A stretch of 64,000 nucleotides of DNA from Osmia lignaria lignaria. Lineage: Eukaryota; Arthropoda; Insecta; Hymenoptera; Megachilidae. The notes beneath the pieces were generated by a model. The model was given only the letters and a program-made list of their open reading frames with translations, was not told where the DNA came from and did not search any database. The translations under genes were made by a program, and so were the position numbers. The DNA is taken from the NCBI RefSeq assembly GCF_051020975.1, contig NW_027478162.1, forward strand, positions 21,390,001 through 21,454,000. Direction: 5' to 3'. This document shows, piece after piece, positions 1 to 13,340 of this stretch; the stretch's first letter is position 1; the number at the start of each line of letters is the position of its first letter.

Positions 1-114
1 GAGAACTACGCATCTGATCAAAAAATATCATCGAACATAAAAAGTAGGAAACTTAATTCTCTACAAAAAAGGTCTCTTAACATTTTGCCATAGCTCGCTT
101 CGTTTCCCAGATAT
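1..114. repeat. Partial monomer at left edge (3' third, type A)
   Basis: The window opens inside a monomer. It has the type A tail (CGAGAACTACGCATCTG-like, then ATAAAAAGTAGG and AAACTTAATTC). A rare variant, ATCATCGAAC in place of ATCATAGAAC, is shared with the tail at about 1960-1970, exactly six monomers (1932 bp) downstream. Confidence 0.95.
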
Positions 115-2592
115 TTGCAGATTCAGCTCAAAGGAACTGGCCTGACGGACATATTTCGAGATATTTCTTCTTCTTGTTGTTCTTCCTCTGCACAGCTAAG
201 CTGGAAGTGGCATTTGCAGCTCGCAATATTGCAGAGTTATCTCACAGAAAGGGGCCACGGTGTTTCTGTATCTCTATTATGTTGGTGCGGCTTCGGAACT
301 TTTAAATATCTTGATATATCTCGAGAACTAAGCATCTGATCAAAAAATATCATAGAACATAAAAAGTAGGAAACTTAATTCTCTACAAAAAAGGTCTCTT
401 AACATTTTGCCATAGCTCGCTTCGTTTCCGAGATATTTGCATATTTATCTCAAGGGAAGGGGCCTGACGGACATATTTCGAGATATTTCTTCTTCTTGTT
501 GTTCTTCTTCTGCACAGCTAAGCTGGAAGTGGCATTTGCGGCTCGCACTAGTGCAGAGTTATCTCAAAGAAAGGGGCCACGGTGTTTCTGTATCTCTATT
601 ATGTTGGTGCGGCTTCGGAACTTTTAAATATCTCGATATATCTCGAAAACTACGCTTCTGATCAAAAAATATCATAGAACATAAATTGTAGGAAACATAA
701 TTCTCTACAAAAAAGGTCTCTTAACATTTTGCCATAGCTCTCTTCGTTTCCGAGGTATTTGCAGATTTATCTCACGGGAAGGGGCCTGACGGACATATTT
801 CGAGATATTTCTTCTTCTTGTTGTTCTTCTTCTGCACAGCTAAGCTGGAAGTGGCATTTGCAGCTCGCAATAGTGCAGAGTTATCTCAAAGAAAGGGGCC
901 ACGGTGTTTCTGTATCTCTATTAAGTTTGTGCGGCTTCGGAACTTTTAAATATCTTGATATATCTCGAGAACTACGCGTCTGATCAAAAAATATCATAGA
1001 ACATAAAAAGTAGGAAACTTAATTCTCTACAACAACGGTCTCTTAACATTTTGCCATAGCTCGCTTCGTTTCCGAGATATTTGCATATTTATCTCAAGGG
1101 AAGGGGCCTGACGGACATATTTCGAGATATTTCTTCTTCTTGTTGTCCTTCTTCTGCACAGCTAAGCTGGAAGTGGCATTTGCAGCTTGCAATAGTGCAG
1201 ATTTATCTCAAAGAAAGGGGCCACGGTGTTTCGGTATCTCTATTATGTTGGAGCGGCTTCGGAACTTTTAAATATCTCGATATATCTCGAAAACTACGCT
1301 TCTGATCAAAAAATATCATAGAACATAAATTATAGGAAACATAATTCTCTACAAAAAAGGTCTCTTAACATTTTGCCATAGCTCGCTTCGTTTCCGAGAT
1401 ATTTGCAGATATATCTCAAGGGAAGGGGCCTGACGGACATATTTCGGGATATTTCTTCTTCTTGTTGTTCTTCCTCTGCACAGCTAAGCTGGAAGTGGCA
1501 TTTGCAGCTCGCAATAGTGCAGAGTTATCTCAAAGAAAGGGGCCACGGTGTTTCTGTATCTCTATTATGTTGGTGCGGCTTCGGAACTTTTAAATATCTT
1601 GATACATCTCGAGAACTACGCATCTGATCAAAAAATATCATAGAACATAAAAGGTAGGAAACTTAATTCTCTACAAAAAAGGTCTCTTAACATTTTGCCA
1701 TAGCTCGCTTCGTTTCCGAGATATTTGCATATTTATCTCAAGGGAAGGGGCCTGACGGACATATTTCGAGATATTTCTTCTTCTTGTTGTTCTTCTTCTG
1801 CACAGCTAAGCTCGAAGTGGCATTTGCAGCTCGCAATAGTGCAGAGTTATCTCAAAGAAAGAGGCCACGGTGTTTCTGTACCTCTATTATGTTGGTGCAG
1901 CTTCGGAACTTATAAATATCTTGATATATCTCGAGAACTACGCATCTGATCAAAAAATATCATCGAACATAAAAAGTAGGAAACTTAATTCTCTACAAAA
2001 AAGGTCTCTTAACATTTTGCCATAGCTCGCTTCGTTGCCGAGATATTTGCAGATTCAGCTCAAAGGAACTGGCCTGACGGACATATTTCGAGATATTTCT
2101 TCTTCTTGTTGTTCTTCCTCTGCACAGCTAAGCTGGAAGTGGCATTTGCAGCTCGCAATAGTGCAGAGTTATCTCAAAGAAAGGGGCCACGGTGTTTCTG
2201 TATCTCTATTATGTTGGTGCGGCTTCGGAACTTTTAAATATCTTGATATATCTCGAGAACTACGCATCTGATCAAAAAATATCATAGAACATAAAAGGTA
2301 GGAAACTTAATTCTCTACAAAAAAGGTCTCTTAACATTTTGCGATAGCTCGCTACGTTTCCGAGATATTTGCATATTTATCTCAAGGGAAGGGGCCTGAC
2401 GGACATATTTCGAGATATTTCTTCTTCTTGTTGTTCTTCTTCTGCACAGCTAAGCTGGAAGTGGCATTTGCGGCTCGCACTAGTGCAGAGTTATCTCAAA
2501 GAAAGGGGCCACGGTGTTTCTGTATCTCTATTATGTTGGTGCGGCTTCGGAACTTTTAAATATCTCGATATATCTCGAAAACTACGCTTCTG
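1..2592. repeat. Six-monomer echo: 1-660 repeated at 1933-2592
   Basis: Sequence from 1 to about 660 matches 1933 to about 2592 at an offset of 1932 bp (6 monomers). Shared rare features are ATCATCGAAC, the CAGATTCAGCTC-form monomer (anchors 115 and 2047), and the following TTGCATATTTATC monomer (437 and 2369). Homology beyond the general monomer similarity weakens outside these parts, so this looks like an older duplication partly overwritten. The TTGCATATTT variant occurs only at 437, 1081, 1725 and 2369, a local family. Confidence 0.7.
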
Positions 2593-3012
2593 ATCAAAAA
2601 ATATCATAGAACATAAAAAGTAGGAAACTTAATTCTCTACAAAAAAGGTCTCTTAACATTTTGCCATAGCTCGCTTCGTTTCCGAGATATTTGCAGATTC
2701 ATCTCAAGGGAAGGGGTCTGACGGACATATTTCGAGATATTTCTTCTTCTTGTTGTTCTTCTTCTGCACAGCTAAGCTGGAAGTGGCATTTGCGGCTCGC
2801 ACTAGTGCAGAGTTATCTCAAAGAAAGGGGCCACGGTGTTTCTGTATCTCTATTATGTTGGTGCGGCTTCGGAACTTTTAAATATCTCGATATATCTCGA
2901 AAACTACGCTTCTGATCAAAAAATATCATAGAACATAAATTGTAGGAAACATAATTCTCTACAAAAAAGGTCTCTTAACATTTTGCCATAGCTCGCTTCG
3001 TTTCCGAGATAT

Positions 3013-3656
3013 TTGCAGATATATCTCAAGGGAAGGGGCCTGACGGACATATTTCGAGATATTTCTTCTTCTTGTTGTTCTTCTTCTGCACAGCTAAGCT
3101 GGAAGTGGCATTTGCGGCTCGCACTAGTGCAGAGTTATCTCAAAGAAAGGGGCCACGGTGTTTCTGTATCCCTATTATGTTGGTGCGGCTTCGGAACTTT
3201 TAAATATCTCGATACATCTCGAAAACTACGCTTCTGATCAAAAAATATCATAGAAGCTAAATTGTAGGAAACATAATTCTCTACAAAAAAGGTCTCTTAA
3301 CATTTTGCCATAGCTCGCTTCGTTTCCGAGATATTTGCAGATATATCTCAAGGGAAGGGGCCTGACGGACATATTTCGAGATATTTCTTCTTCTTGTTAT
3401 TCTTCTTCTGCACAGCTAAGCTGGAAGTGGCATTTACAGCTCGCAATAGTGCAGAGTTATCTCAAAGAAAGGGGCCACGGTGTTTCTGTATCTCTATTAT
3501 GTTGGTGCGCCTTCGCAACTTTTAAATATCTTGATATATCTCGAGAACTACGCATCTGATCAAAAAATATCATAGAACATAAAAAGTAGGGAACTTAATT
3601 CTCTACAAAAAAGGTCTCTCAACATTTTGCCATAGCTCGCTTCGTTTCCGAGATAT
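3013..3656. repeat. Two-monomer haplotype, copy 1
   Basis: A type B monomer ending GATACATCTCGAAAA, with a changed ACATAAATTG (here AGCTAAATTG), is followed by a monomer with TGTTATTC in the triplet tract and CATTTACAGC. This linked pair recurs at 4945, 7843, 12029 and 13636. Confidence 0.75.
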
Positions 3657-4944
3657 TTGCAGATTTATCTCAAGGGAAGGGGCCTGACGGACATATTTCG
3701 AGATATTTCTTCTTCTTGTTGTTCTTCTTCTGCACAGCTAAGCTGGAAGTGGCATTTGCGGCTCGCACTAGTGCAGAGTTATCTCAAAGAAAGGGGCCAC
3801 GGTGTTTCTGTATCCCTATTATGTTGGTGCGGCTTCGGAACTTTTAAATATCTCGATATATCTCGAGAACTACGCTTCTGATCAAAAAATATCATAGAAC
3901 ATAAATTGTAGGAAACATAATTCTCTACAAAAAACGTCTCTTAACATTTTGCCATAGCTCGCTTCGTTTCCGAGATATTTGCAGATTCAGCTCAAAGGAA
4001 CTGGCCTGACGGACATATTTCGAGATATTTCTTCTTCTTGTTGTTCTTCCTCTGCACAGCTAAGCTGGAAGTGGCATTTGCAGCTCGCAATAGTGCAGAG
4101 TTATCTCAAAGAAAGGGGCCACGGTGTTTCTGTATCTCTATTATGTTGGTGCGGCTTCGGAACTTTTAAATATCTTGATATATCTCGTGAACTACGCATC
4201 TGATCAAAAAATATCATAGAACATAAATTGTAGGAAACTTAATTCTCTACAAAAAAGGTGTCTTAACATTTTGCCATAGCTCTCTTCGTTTCCGAGATAT
4301 TTGCAGATTTATCTCAAGGGAAGGGGCCTGACGGACATATTTCGAGATATTTCTTCTTCTTGTTGTTCTTCTTCTGCACAGCTAAGCTGGAAGTGGCATT
4401 TGCAGCTCGCAATAGTGCAGAGTTATCTCAAAGAAAGGGGCCACGGTGTTTCTGTATCTCTATTATGTTGGTGCGGCTTCGGAACTTTTAAATATCTTGA
4501 TATATCTCGAGAACTACGCATCTGATCAAAAAATATCATAGAACATAAAAAGTAGGAAACTTAATTCTCTACAAAAAAGGTCTCTTAACATTTTGCCATA
4601 GCTCGCTTCGTTTCCGAGATATTTGCAGATTTATCTCAAGGGAAGGGGCCTGACGGACATATTTCGAGATATTTCTTCTTCTTGTTGTTCTTCTTCTGCA
4701 CAGCTAAGCTGGAAGTGGCATTTGCGGCTCGCACTAGTGCAGAGTTATCTCAAAGAAAGGGGCCACGGTGTTTCTGTATCTCTATTATGTTGGTGCGGCT
4801 TCGGAACTTTTAAATATCTCGATATATCTCGAAAACTACGCTTCTGATCAAAAAATATCATAGAACATAAATTGTAGGAAACATAATTCTCTACAAAAAA
4901 GGTCTCTTAACATTTTGCCATAGCTCGCTTCGTTTCCGAGATAT

Positions 4945-5588
4945 TTGCAGATATATCTCAAGGGAAGGGGCCTGACGGACATATTTCGAGATATTTCTTC
5001 TTCTTGTTGTTCTTCTTCTGCACAGCTAAGCTGGAAGTGGCATTTGCGGCTCGCAGTAGTGCAGAGTTATCTCAAAGAAAGGGGCCACGGTGTTTCTGTA
5101 TCCCTATTATGTTGGTGCGGCTTCGGAACTTTTAAATATCTCGATACATCTCGAAAACTACGCTTCTGATCAAAAAATATCATAGAACCTAAATTGTAGG
5201 AAACATAATTCTCTACAAAAAAGGTCTCTTAACATTTTGCCATAGCTCGCTTCGTTTCCGAGATATTTGCAGATATATCTCAAGGGAAGGGGCCTGACGG
5301 ACATATCTCGAGATATTTCTTCTTCTTGTTATTCTTCTTCTGCACAGCTAAGCTGGAAGTGGCATTTACAGCTCGCAATAGTGCAGAGTTATCTCAAAGA
5401 AAGGGGCCACGGTGTTTCTGTATCTCTATTATGTTGGTGCGGCTTCGGAACTTTTAAATATCTCGATATATCTCGAAAACTACGCTTCTGATCAAAAAAT
5501 ATCATAGAACATAAATTGTAGGAAACATAATTCTCTACAAAAAAGGTCTCTTAACATTTTGCCATAGCTCGCTTCGTTTCCGAGATAT
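4945..5588. repeat. Two-monomer haplotype, copy 2
   Basis: This is the same linked pair as at 3013, offset 1932 bp (6 monomers), with GATACATCTCG, then GAACCTAAATTG, then the TGTTATTC/CATTTACAGC monomer. The second monomer has a type B tail here, where copy 1 has a type A tail, so an exchange occurred inside it. Confidence 0.75.
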
Positions 5589-7842
5589 TTGCAGATATAT
5601 CTCAAGGGAAGGGGCCTGACGGACATATTTCGAGATATTTCTTCTTCTTGTTGTTCTTCTTCTGCACAGCTAAGCTGGAAGTGGCATTTGCGGCTCGCAC
5701 TAGTGCAGAGTTATCTCAAAGAAAGGGGCCACGGTGTTTCTGTATCTCTATTATGTTGGTGCGGCTTCGGAACTTTTAAATATCTTGATATATCTCGAGA
5801 ACTACGCATCTGATCAAAAAATATCATAGAACATAAAAAGTAGGAAACTTAATTCTCTACAAAAAAGGTCTCTTAACATTTTGCCATAGCTCGCTTCCTT
5901 TCCGAGATATTGGCAGATTTATCTCAAGGGAAGGGGCCTGACGGACATATTTCGAGATATTTCTTCTTCTTGTTGTTCTTCTTCTGCACAGCTAAGCTGG
6001 AAGTGGCATTTGCGGCTCGCACTAGTGCAGAGTTATCTCAAAGAAAGGGGCCACGGTGTTTCTGTATCCCTATTATGTTGGTGCGGCTTCGGAACTTTTA
6101 AATATCTCGATATATCTCGAAAACTACGCTTCTGATCAAAAAATATCATAGAACATAAATTGTAGTAAACATAATTCTCTATAAAAAACGTCTCTTAACA
6201 TTTTGCCATAGCTCGCTTCGTTTCCGAGATATTTGCAGATTCAGCTCAAAGGAACTGGCCTGACGGACATATTTCGAGATATTTCTTCTTCTTGTTGTTC
6301 TTCCTCTGCACAGCTAAGCTGGAAGTGGCATTTGCGGCTCGCACTAGTGCAGAGTTATCTCAAAGAAAGGGGCCACGGTGTTTCTGTATCTCTATTATGT
6401 TGGTGCGGCTTCGGAACTTTTAAATATCTCGATATATCTCGAAAACTACGCTTCTGATCAAAAAATATCATAGAACATAAATTGTAGGAAACATAATTCT
6501 CTACAAAAAAGGTCTCTTAACATTTTGCCATAGCTCGCTTCGTTTCCGAGATATTTGCAGATATATCTCAAGGGAAGGGGCCTGACGGACATATTTCGAG
6601 ATATTTCTTCTTCTTGTTGTTCTTCTTCTGCACAGCTAAGCTGGAAGTGGCATTTGCGGCTCGCACTAGTGCAGAGTTATCTCAAAGAAAGGGGCCACGG
6701 TGTTTCTGTATCCCTATTATGTTGGTGCGGCTTCGGAACTTTTAAATATCTCGATATATCTCGAAAACTACGCTTCTGATCAAAAAATATCATAGAACCT
6801 AAATTGTAGGAAACATAATTCTCTACAAAAAAGGTCTCTTAACATTTTGCCATAGCTCGCTTCGTTTCCGAGATATTTGCAGATATATCTCAAGGGAAGG
6901 GGCCTGACGGACATATTTCGAGATATTTCTTCTTCTTGTTGTTCTTCTTCTGCACAGCTAAGCTGGAAGTGGCATTTGCGGCTCGCAATAGTGCAGAGTT
7001 ATCTCAAAGAAAGGGGCCACGGTGTTTCTGTATCCCTATTATGTTGGTGCGGCTTCGGAACTTTTAAATATCTCGATATATCTCGAAAACTACGCTTCTG
7101 ATCAAAAAATATCATAGAACATAAATTGTAGGAAACATAATTCTCTATAAAAAACGTCTCTTAACATTTTGCCATAGCTCGCTTCGTTTCCGAGATATTT
7201 GCGGATTCAGCTCAAAGGAACTGGCCTGACGGACATATTTCGAGATATTTCTTCTTCTTGTTGTTCTTCCTCTGCACAGCTAAGCTGGAAGTGGCATTTG
7301 CGGCTCGCACTAGTGCAGAGTTATCTCAAAGAAAGGGGCCACGGTGTTTCTGTATCTCTATTATGTTGGTGCGGCTTCGGAACTTTTAAATATCTCGATA
7401 TATCTCGAAAACTACGCTTCTGATCAAAAAATATCATAGAACATAAATTGTAGGAAACACAATTCTCTACAAAAAAGGTCTCTTAACATTTTGCCATAGC
7501 TCGCTTCGTTTCCGAGATATTTGCAGATATATCTCAAGGGAAGGGGCCTGACGGACATATTTCGAGATATTTCTTCTTCTTGTTGTTCTTCTTCTGCACA
7601 GCTAAGCTGGAAGTGGCATTTGCGGCTCGCACTAGTGCAGAGTTATCTCAAAGAAAGGGGCCACGGTGTTTCTGTATCTCTATTATGTTGGTGCGGCTTC
7701 GGAACTTTTAAATATCTCGATATATCTCGAAAACTACGCTTCTGATCAAAAAATATCATAGAACGTAAATTGTAGGAAACATAATTCTCTACAAAAAAGG
7801 TCTCTTAACATTTTGCCATAGCTCGCTTCGTTTCCGAGATAT

Positions 7843-8486
7843 TTGCAGATATATCTCAAGGGAAGGGGCCTGACGGACATATTTCGAGATATTTCTTCTT
7901 CTTGTTGTTCTTCTTCTGCACAGCTAAGCTGGAAGTGGCATTTGCGGCTCGCACTAGTGCAGAGTTATCTCAAAGAAAGGGGCCACGGTGTTTCTGTATC
8001 TCTATTATGTTGGTGCGGCTTCGGAACTTTTAAATATCTCGATACATCTCGAAAACTACCGTTCTGATCAAAAAATATCATAGAACCTAAATTGTAGGAA
8101 ACATAATTCTCTACAAAAAAGGTCTCTTAACATTTTGCCATAGCTCGCTTCGTTTCCGAGATATTTGCAGATATATCTCAAGGGAAGGGGCCTGACGGAC
8201 ATATTTCGAGATATTTCTTCTTCTTGTTATTCTTCTTCTGCACAGCTAAGCTGGAAGTGGCATTTACAGCTCGCAATAGTGCAGAGTTATCTCAAAGAAA
8301 GGGGCCACGGTGTTTCTGTATCTCTATTATGTTGGTGCGGCTTCGTAACTTTTAAATATCTCGATATATCTCGAAAACTACGCTTCTGATCAAAAAATAT
8401 CATAGAACATAAATTGTAGGAAACATAATTCTCTACAAAAAAGGTCTCTTAACATTTTGCCATAGCTCGCTTCGTTTCCGAGATAT
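7843..8486. repeat. Two-monomer haplotype, copy 3
   Basis: The linked pair appears again (GATACATCTCG, GAACCTAAATTG, then TGTTATTC). The first monomer also has AACTACCGTTCTG. That change is shared with the monomer anchored at 8809, three monomers later, showing a separate local 966-bp duplication of the first half. Confidence 0.7.
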
Positions 8487-11400
8487 TTGGAGATTTATCT
8501 CAAGGGAAGGGGCCTGACGGACATATTTCGAGATATTTCTTCTTCTTGTTGTTCTTCTTCTGCACAGCTAAGCTGGAAGTGGCATTTGCGGCTCGCACTA
8601 GTGCAGAGTTATCTCAAAGAAAGGGGCCACGGTGTTTCTGTATCTCTATTATGTTGGTGCGGCTTCGGAACTTTTAAATATCTCGATATATCTCGAAAAC
8701 TACGCTTCTGATCAAAAAATATCATAGAACATAAATTGTAGGAAACATAATTCTCTACAAAAAAGGTCTCTTAACATTTTGCCATAGCTCGCTTCGTTTC
8801 CGAGATATTTGCAGATATATCTCAAGGGAAGGGGCCTGACGGACATATTTCGAGATATTTCTTCTTCTTGTTGTTCTTCTTCTGCACAGCTAAGCTGGAA
8901 GTGGCATTTGCGGCTCGCACTAGTGCAGAGTTATCTCAAAGAAAGGGGCCACGGTGTTTCTGTATCTCTATTATGTTGGTGCGGCTTCGGAACTTTTAAA
9001 TATCTCGATACATCTCGAAAACTACCGTTCTGATCAAAAAATATCATAGAACCTAAATTGTAGGAAACATAATTCTCTACAAAAAAGGTCTCTTAACATT
9101 TTGCCATAGCTCGCTTCGTTTCCGAGATATTTGCAGATATATCTCAAGGGAAGGGGCCTGACGGACATATTTCGAGATATTTCTTCTTCTTGTTGTTCTT
9201 CTTCTGCACAGCTAAGCTGGAAGTGGCATTTGCGGCTCGCACTAGTGCAGAGTTATCTCAAAGAAAGGGGCCACGGTGTTTCTGTATCCCTATTATGTTG
9301 GTGCGTGTTCGGAACTTTTAAATATCTCGATATATCTCGAAAACTACGCTTCTGATCAAAAAATATCATAGAACATAAATTGTAGGAAACATAATTCTCT
9401 ATAAAAAACGTCTCTTAACATTTTGCCATAGCTCGCTTCGTTTCCGAGATATTTGCGGATTCAGCTCAAAGGAACTGGCCTGACGGACATATTTCGAGAT
9501 ATTTCTTCTTCTTGTTGTTCTTCCTCTGCACAGCTAAGCTGGAAGTGGCATTTGCGGCTCGCACTAGTGCAGAGTTATCTCAAAGAAAGGGGCCACGGTG
9601 TTTCTGTATCTCTATTATGTTGGTGCGGCTTCGGAACTTTTAAATATCTCGATATATCTCGAAAACTACGCTTCTGATCAAAAAATATCATAGAACCTAA
9701 ATTGTAGGAAACATAATTCTCTATAAAAAACGTCTCTTAACATTTTGCCATAGCTCGCTTCGTTTCCGAGATATTTGCAGATTCAGCTCAAAGGAACTGG
9801 CCTGACGGACATATTTCGAGATATTTCTTCTTCTTGTTGTTCTTCCTCCGCACAGCTAAGCTGGAAGTGGCATTTGCGGCTCGCACTAGTGCAGAGTTAT
9901 CTCAAAGAAAGGGGCCACGGTGTTTCTGTATCTCTATTATGTTGGTGCGGCTTCGGAACTTTTAAATATCTCGATATATCTCGAAAACTACGCTTCTGAT
10001 CAAAAAATATCATAGAACATAAATTGTAGGAAACATAATTCTCTACAAAAAAGGTCTCTTAACATTTTGCCATAGCTCGCTTCGGTTCCGAGATATTTGC
10101 AGATATATCTCAAGGGAAGGGGCCTGACGGACATATTTCGAGATATTTCTTCTTCTTGTTGTTCTTCTTCTGCACAGCTAAGCTGGAAGTGGCATTTGCG
10201 GCTCGCACTAGTGCAGAGTTATCTCAAAGAAAGGGACCACGGTGTTTCTGTATCCCTATTATGTTGGTGCGGCTTCGGAACTTTTAAATATCTCGATATA
10301 TCTCGAAAACTACGCTTCTGATCAAAAAATATCATAGAACATAAATTGTAGGAAACATAATTCTCTATAAAAAACGTTTCTTAACATTTTGCCATAGCTC
10401 GCTTCGTTTCCGAGATATTTGCAGATTCAGCTCAAAGGAACTGGCCTGACGGACATACTTCGAGATATTTCTTCTTCTTGTTGTTCTTCCTCTGCACAGC
10501 TAAGCTGGAAGTGGCATTTGCAGCTCGCAATAGTGCAGAGTTATCTCAAAGAAAGGGGCCACGGTGTTTCTGTATCTCTATTATGTTGGTGCGGGTTCGG
10601 AACTTTTAAATATCTTGATATATCTCGAGAACTACGCATCTGATCAAAAAATATCATAGAACATAAAAAGTAGGAAACTTAATTCTCTACAAAAAAGGTC
10701 TCTCAACATTTTGCCATAGCTCGCTTCGTTTCCGAGATATTTGCAGATTTATCTCAAGGGAAGGGGCCTGACGGACATATTTCGAGATATTTCTTCTTCT
10801 TGTTGTTCTTCTTCTGCACAGCTAAGCTGGAAGTGGCATTTGCGGCTCGCACTAGTGCAGAGTTATCTCAAAGAAAGGGGCCACGGTGTTTCTGCATCTC
10901 TATTATGTTGGTGCGGCTTCGGAACTTTTAAATATCTCGATATATCTCGAAAACTACGCTTCTGATCAAAAAATATCTTACAACATAAATTGTAGGAAAC
11001 ATAATTCTCTACAAAAAAGGTCTCTTAACATTTTGCCATAGCTCGCTTCGTTTCCGAGATATTTGCAGATATATCTCAAGGGAAGGGGCCTGACGGACAT
11101 ATTTCGAGATATTTCTTCTTCTTGTTGTTCTTCTTCTGCACAGCTAAGCTGGAAGTGGCATTTGCGGCTCGCACTAGTGCAGAGTTATCTCAAAGAAAGG
11201 GGCCACGGTGTTTCTGTATCTCTATTATGTTGGTGCGGCTTCGGAACTTTTAAATATCTCGATACATCTCGAAAACCACGCTTCTGATCAAAAAATATCA
11301 TAGAACATAAATTGTAGGAAACATAATTCTCTATAAAAAACGTCTCTTAACATTTTGCCATAGCTCGCTTCGTTTCCGAGATATTTGCAGATTCAGCTCA

Positions 11401-12028
11401 AAGGAACTGGCCTGACGGACATATTTCGAGATATTTCTTCTTCTTGTTGTTCTTCCTCTGCACAGCTAAGCTGGAAGTGGCATTTGCAGCTCGCAATAGT
11501 GCAGAGTTATCTCAAAGAAAGGGGCCACGGTGTTTCTGTATCTCTATTATGTTGGTGCGGGTTCGGAACTTTTAAATATCTTGATATATCTCGAGAACTA
11601 CGCATCTGATCAAAAAATATCATAGAACATAAAAAGTAGGAAACTTAATTCTCTACAAAAAAGGTCTCTTAACATTTTGCCATAGCTCGCTTCGTTTCCG
11701 AGATATTTGCAGGTTTATCTCAAGGGAAGGGGCCTGACGGACATATTTCGAGATATTTCTTCTTCTTGTTGTTCTTCTTCTGCACAGCTAAGCTGGAAGT
11801 GGCATTTGCGGCTCGCACTAGTGCAGAGTTATCTCAAAGAAAGGGGCCACGGTGTTTCTGTATCTCTATTATGTTGGTGCGGCTTCGGAACTTTTAAATA
11901 TCTCGATATATCTCGAAAACTACGCTTCTGATCAAAAAATATCATAGAACATAAATTGTAGGAAACATAATTCTCTACAAAAAAGGTCTCTTAACATTTT
12001 GCCATAGCTCGCTTCGTTTCCGAGATAT

Positions 12029-12672
12029 TTGCAGATATATCTCAAGGGAAGGGGCCTGACGGACATATTTCGAGATATTTCTTCTTCTTGTTGTTCTTCT
12101 TCTGCACAGCTAAGCTGGAAGTGGCATTTGCGGCTCGCACTAGTGCAGAGTTATCTCAAAGGAAGGGGCCACGGTGTTTCTGTATCTCTATTATGTTGGT
12201 GCGGCTTCGGAACTTTTAAATATTTCGATACATCTCGAAAACTACGCTTCTGATCAAAAAATATCATAGAACCTAAATTGTAGGAAACATAATTCTCTAC
12301 AAAAAAGGTCTCTTAACATTTTGCCATAGCTCGCTTCGTTTCCGAGATATTTGCAGATATATCTCAAGGGAAGGGGCCTGACGGACATATTTCGAGATAT
12401 TTCTTCTTCTTGTTATTCTTCTTCTGCACAGCTAAGCTGGAAGTGGCATTTACAGCTCGCAATAGTGCAGAGTTATCTCAAAGAAAGGGGCCACGGTGTT
12501 TCTGTATCTCTATTATGTTGGTGCGGCTTCGGAACTTTTAAATATCTTGATATATCTCGAGAACTACGCATCTGATCAAAAAATATCATACAAGATAAAA
12601 AGTAGGAAACTTAATTCTCTACAAAAAAGGTCTCTTAACATTTTGCCATAGCTCGCTTCATTTCCGAGATAT
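12029..12672. repeat. Two-monomer haplotype, copy 4 (start of a 5-mer block)
   Basis: The linked pair is followed by rare changes ATACAAGATAAAAAG, GCTTCATTTCC and GATATGTGCAG that lead into the next monomer. All recur 1607 bp later (five monomers less the 3-bp deletion) at 13636 onward, so this is one arm of a 5-mer duplication. Confidence 0.75.
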
Positions 12673-12991
12673 GTGCAGATTTATCTCAAGGGAAGGGGCC
12701 TGACGGACATATTTCGAGATATTTCTTCTTCTTGTAGTTCTTCTGCACAGCTACGCTGGAAGTGGCATTTGCGGCTCGCACTAGTGCAGAGTTATCTCAA
12801 CGAAAGGGGCCACGGTGTTTCTGTATCTCTATTATGTTGGTGCGGCTTCGGAACTTTTAAATATCTCGATATATCTCGAAAACTACGCTTCTGATCAAAA
12901 AATATCAGACAACATAAATTGTAGGAAACATAATTCTCTACAAAAAAGGTCTCTTAACATTTTGCCATAGCTCGCTTCGTTTCCGAGATAT
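12673..12991. repeat. 319-bp monomer with 3-bp deletion in the triplet tract
   Basis: This is the only monomer of 199 with a length other than 322 bp. The TTC/TTG tract at about 12723-12748 lacks one triplet and reads CTTGTAGTTCTTCTGCAC. Flanking changes include GCTACGCTGG and CAACGAAAGG. The next monomer (anchor 12992) also has an altered tract (TTCTTGTTGTTGTTC) but keeps its length. Loss of a triplet inside a triplet-rich tract is what replication slippage would give. Confidence 0.9.
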
Positions 12992-13306
12992 TTGCAGATT
13001 TATCTCAAGGGAAGGGGCCTGACGGACATATTTCGAGATATTTCTTCTTGTTGTTGTTCTTCTTCTGCACAGCTAAGCTGGAAGTGGCATTTGCGGCTCG
13101 CACTAGTGCAGAGTTATCTCAAAGAAAGGGGCCACGGTGTTTCTGTATCTCTATTATGTTGGTGCGGCTTCGGAACTTTTAAATATCTCGATATATTTCG
13201 AAAACTACGCTTCTGATCAAAAAATATCATAGAACATAAATTGTAGGAAACATAATTCTCTACAAAAAAGGTCTCTTAACATTTTGCCATAGCTCGCTTC
13301 GTTTCC

Positions 13307-13328
13307 GAGATATTTGCAGATATATCTC
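13307..13328. repeat. Imperfectly conserved dyad in each monomer (example)
   Basis: GAGATAT (13307-13313) and ATATCTC (13322-13328) form a 7-bp inverted repeat around an 8-base loop. Monomers with the AGATTTATCTC form keep a 6-bp version (GAGATA/TATCTC, longer loop), and the CAGATTCAGCTC form loses it. The right arm contains the 10-bp palindrome AGATATATCT. Whether it extrudes or binds a protein is unknown. It is annotated as a structural motif only. Confidence 0.7.
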
Positions 13329-13340
13329 AAGGGAAGGGGC

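Noticed and set aside
115..339. A ~74-codon + strand open frame repeated in nearly every monomer, as a possible family of tandem small-protein genes
   Set aside because: The frame starts at TTG and has no ATG in the consensus. It is closed by nonsense changes in at least nine monomers (15890, 17822, 26516, 30058, 31990, 50666, 56462, 56784, 62258) and by anchor loss at 60648, and is extended by loss of its stop in others. A second + frame and a reverse frame are also open for 60-78 codons. Openness follows from near-identity of the repeats. No promoter, ribosome site or protein family is recognised. Synonymous/nonsynonymous analysis of all monomers would settle it.
13295..13313. CENP-B box-like match at CTTCGTTTCCGAG and at ATTTCGAGATATT
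   Set aside because: Each shares the TTCG start of the mammalian box, but the required CGGG half is absent in both. I see no valid box on either strand of the monomer.
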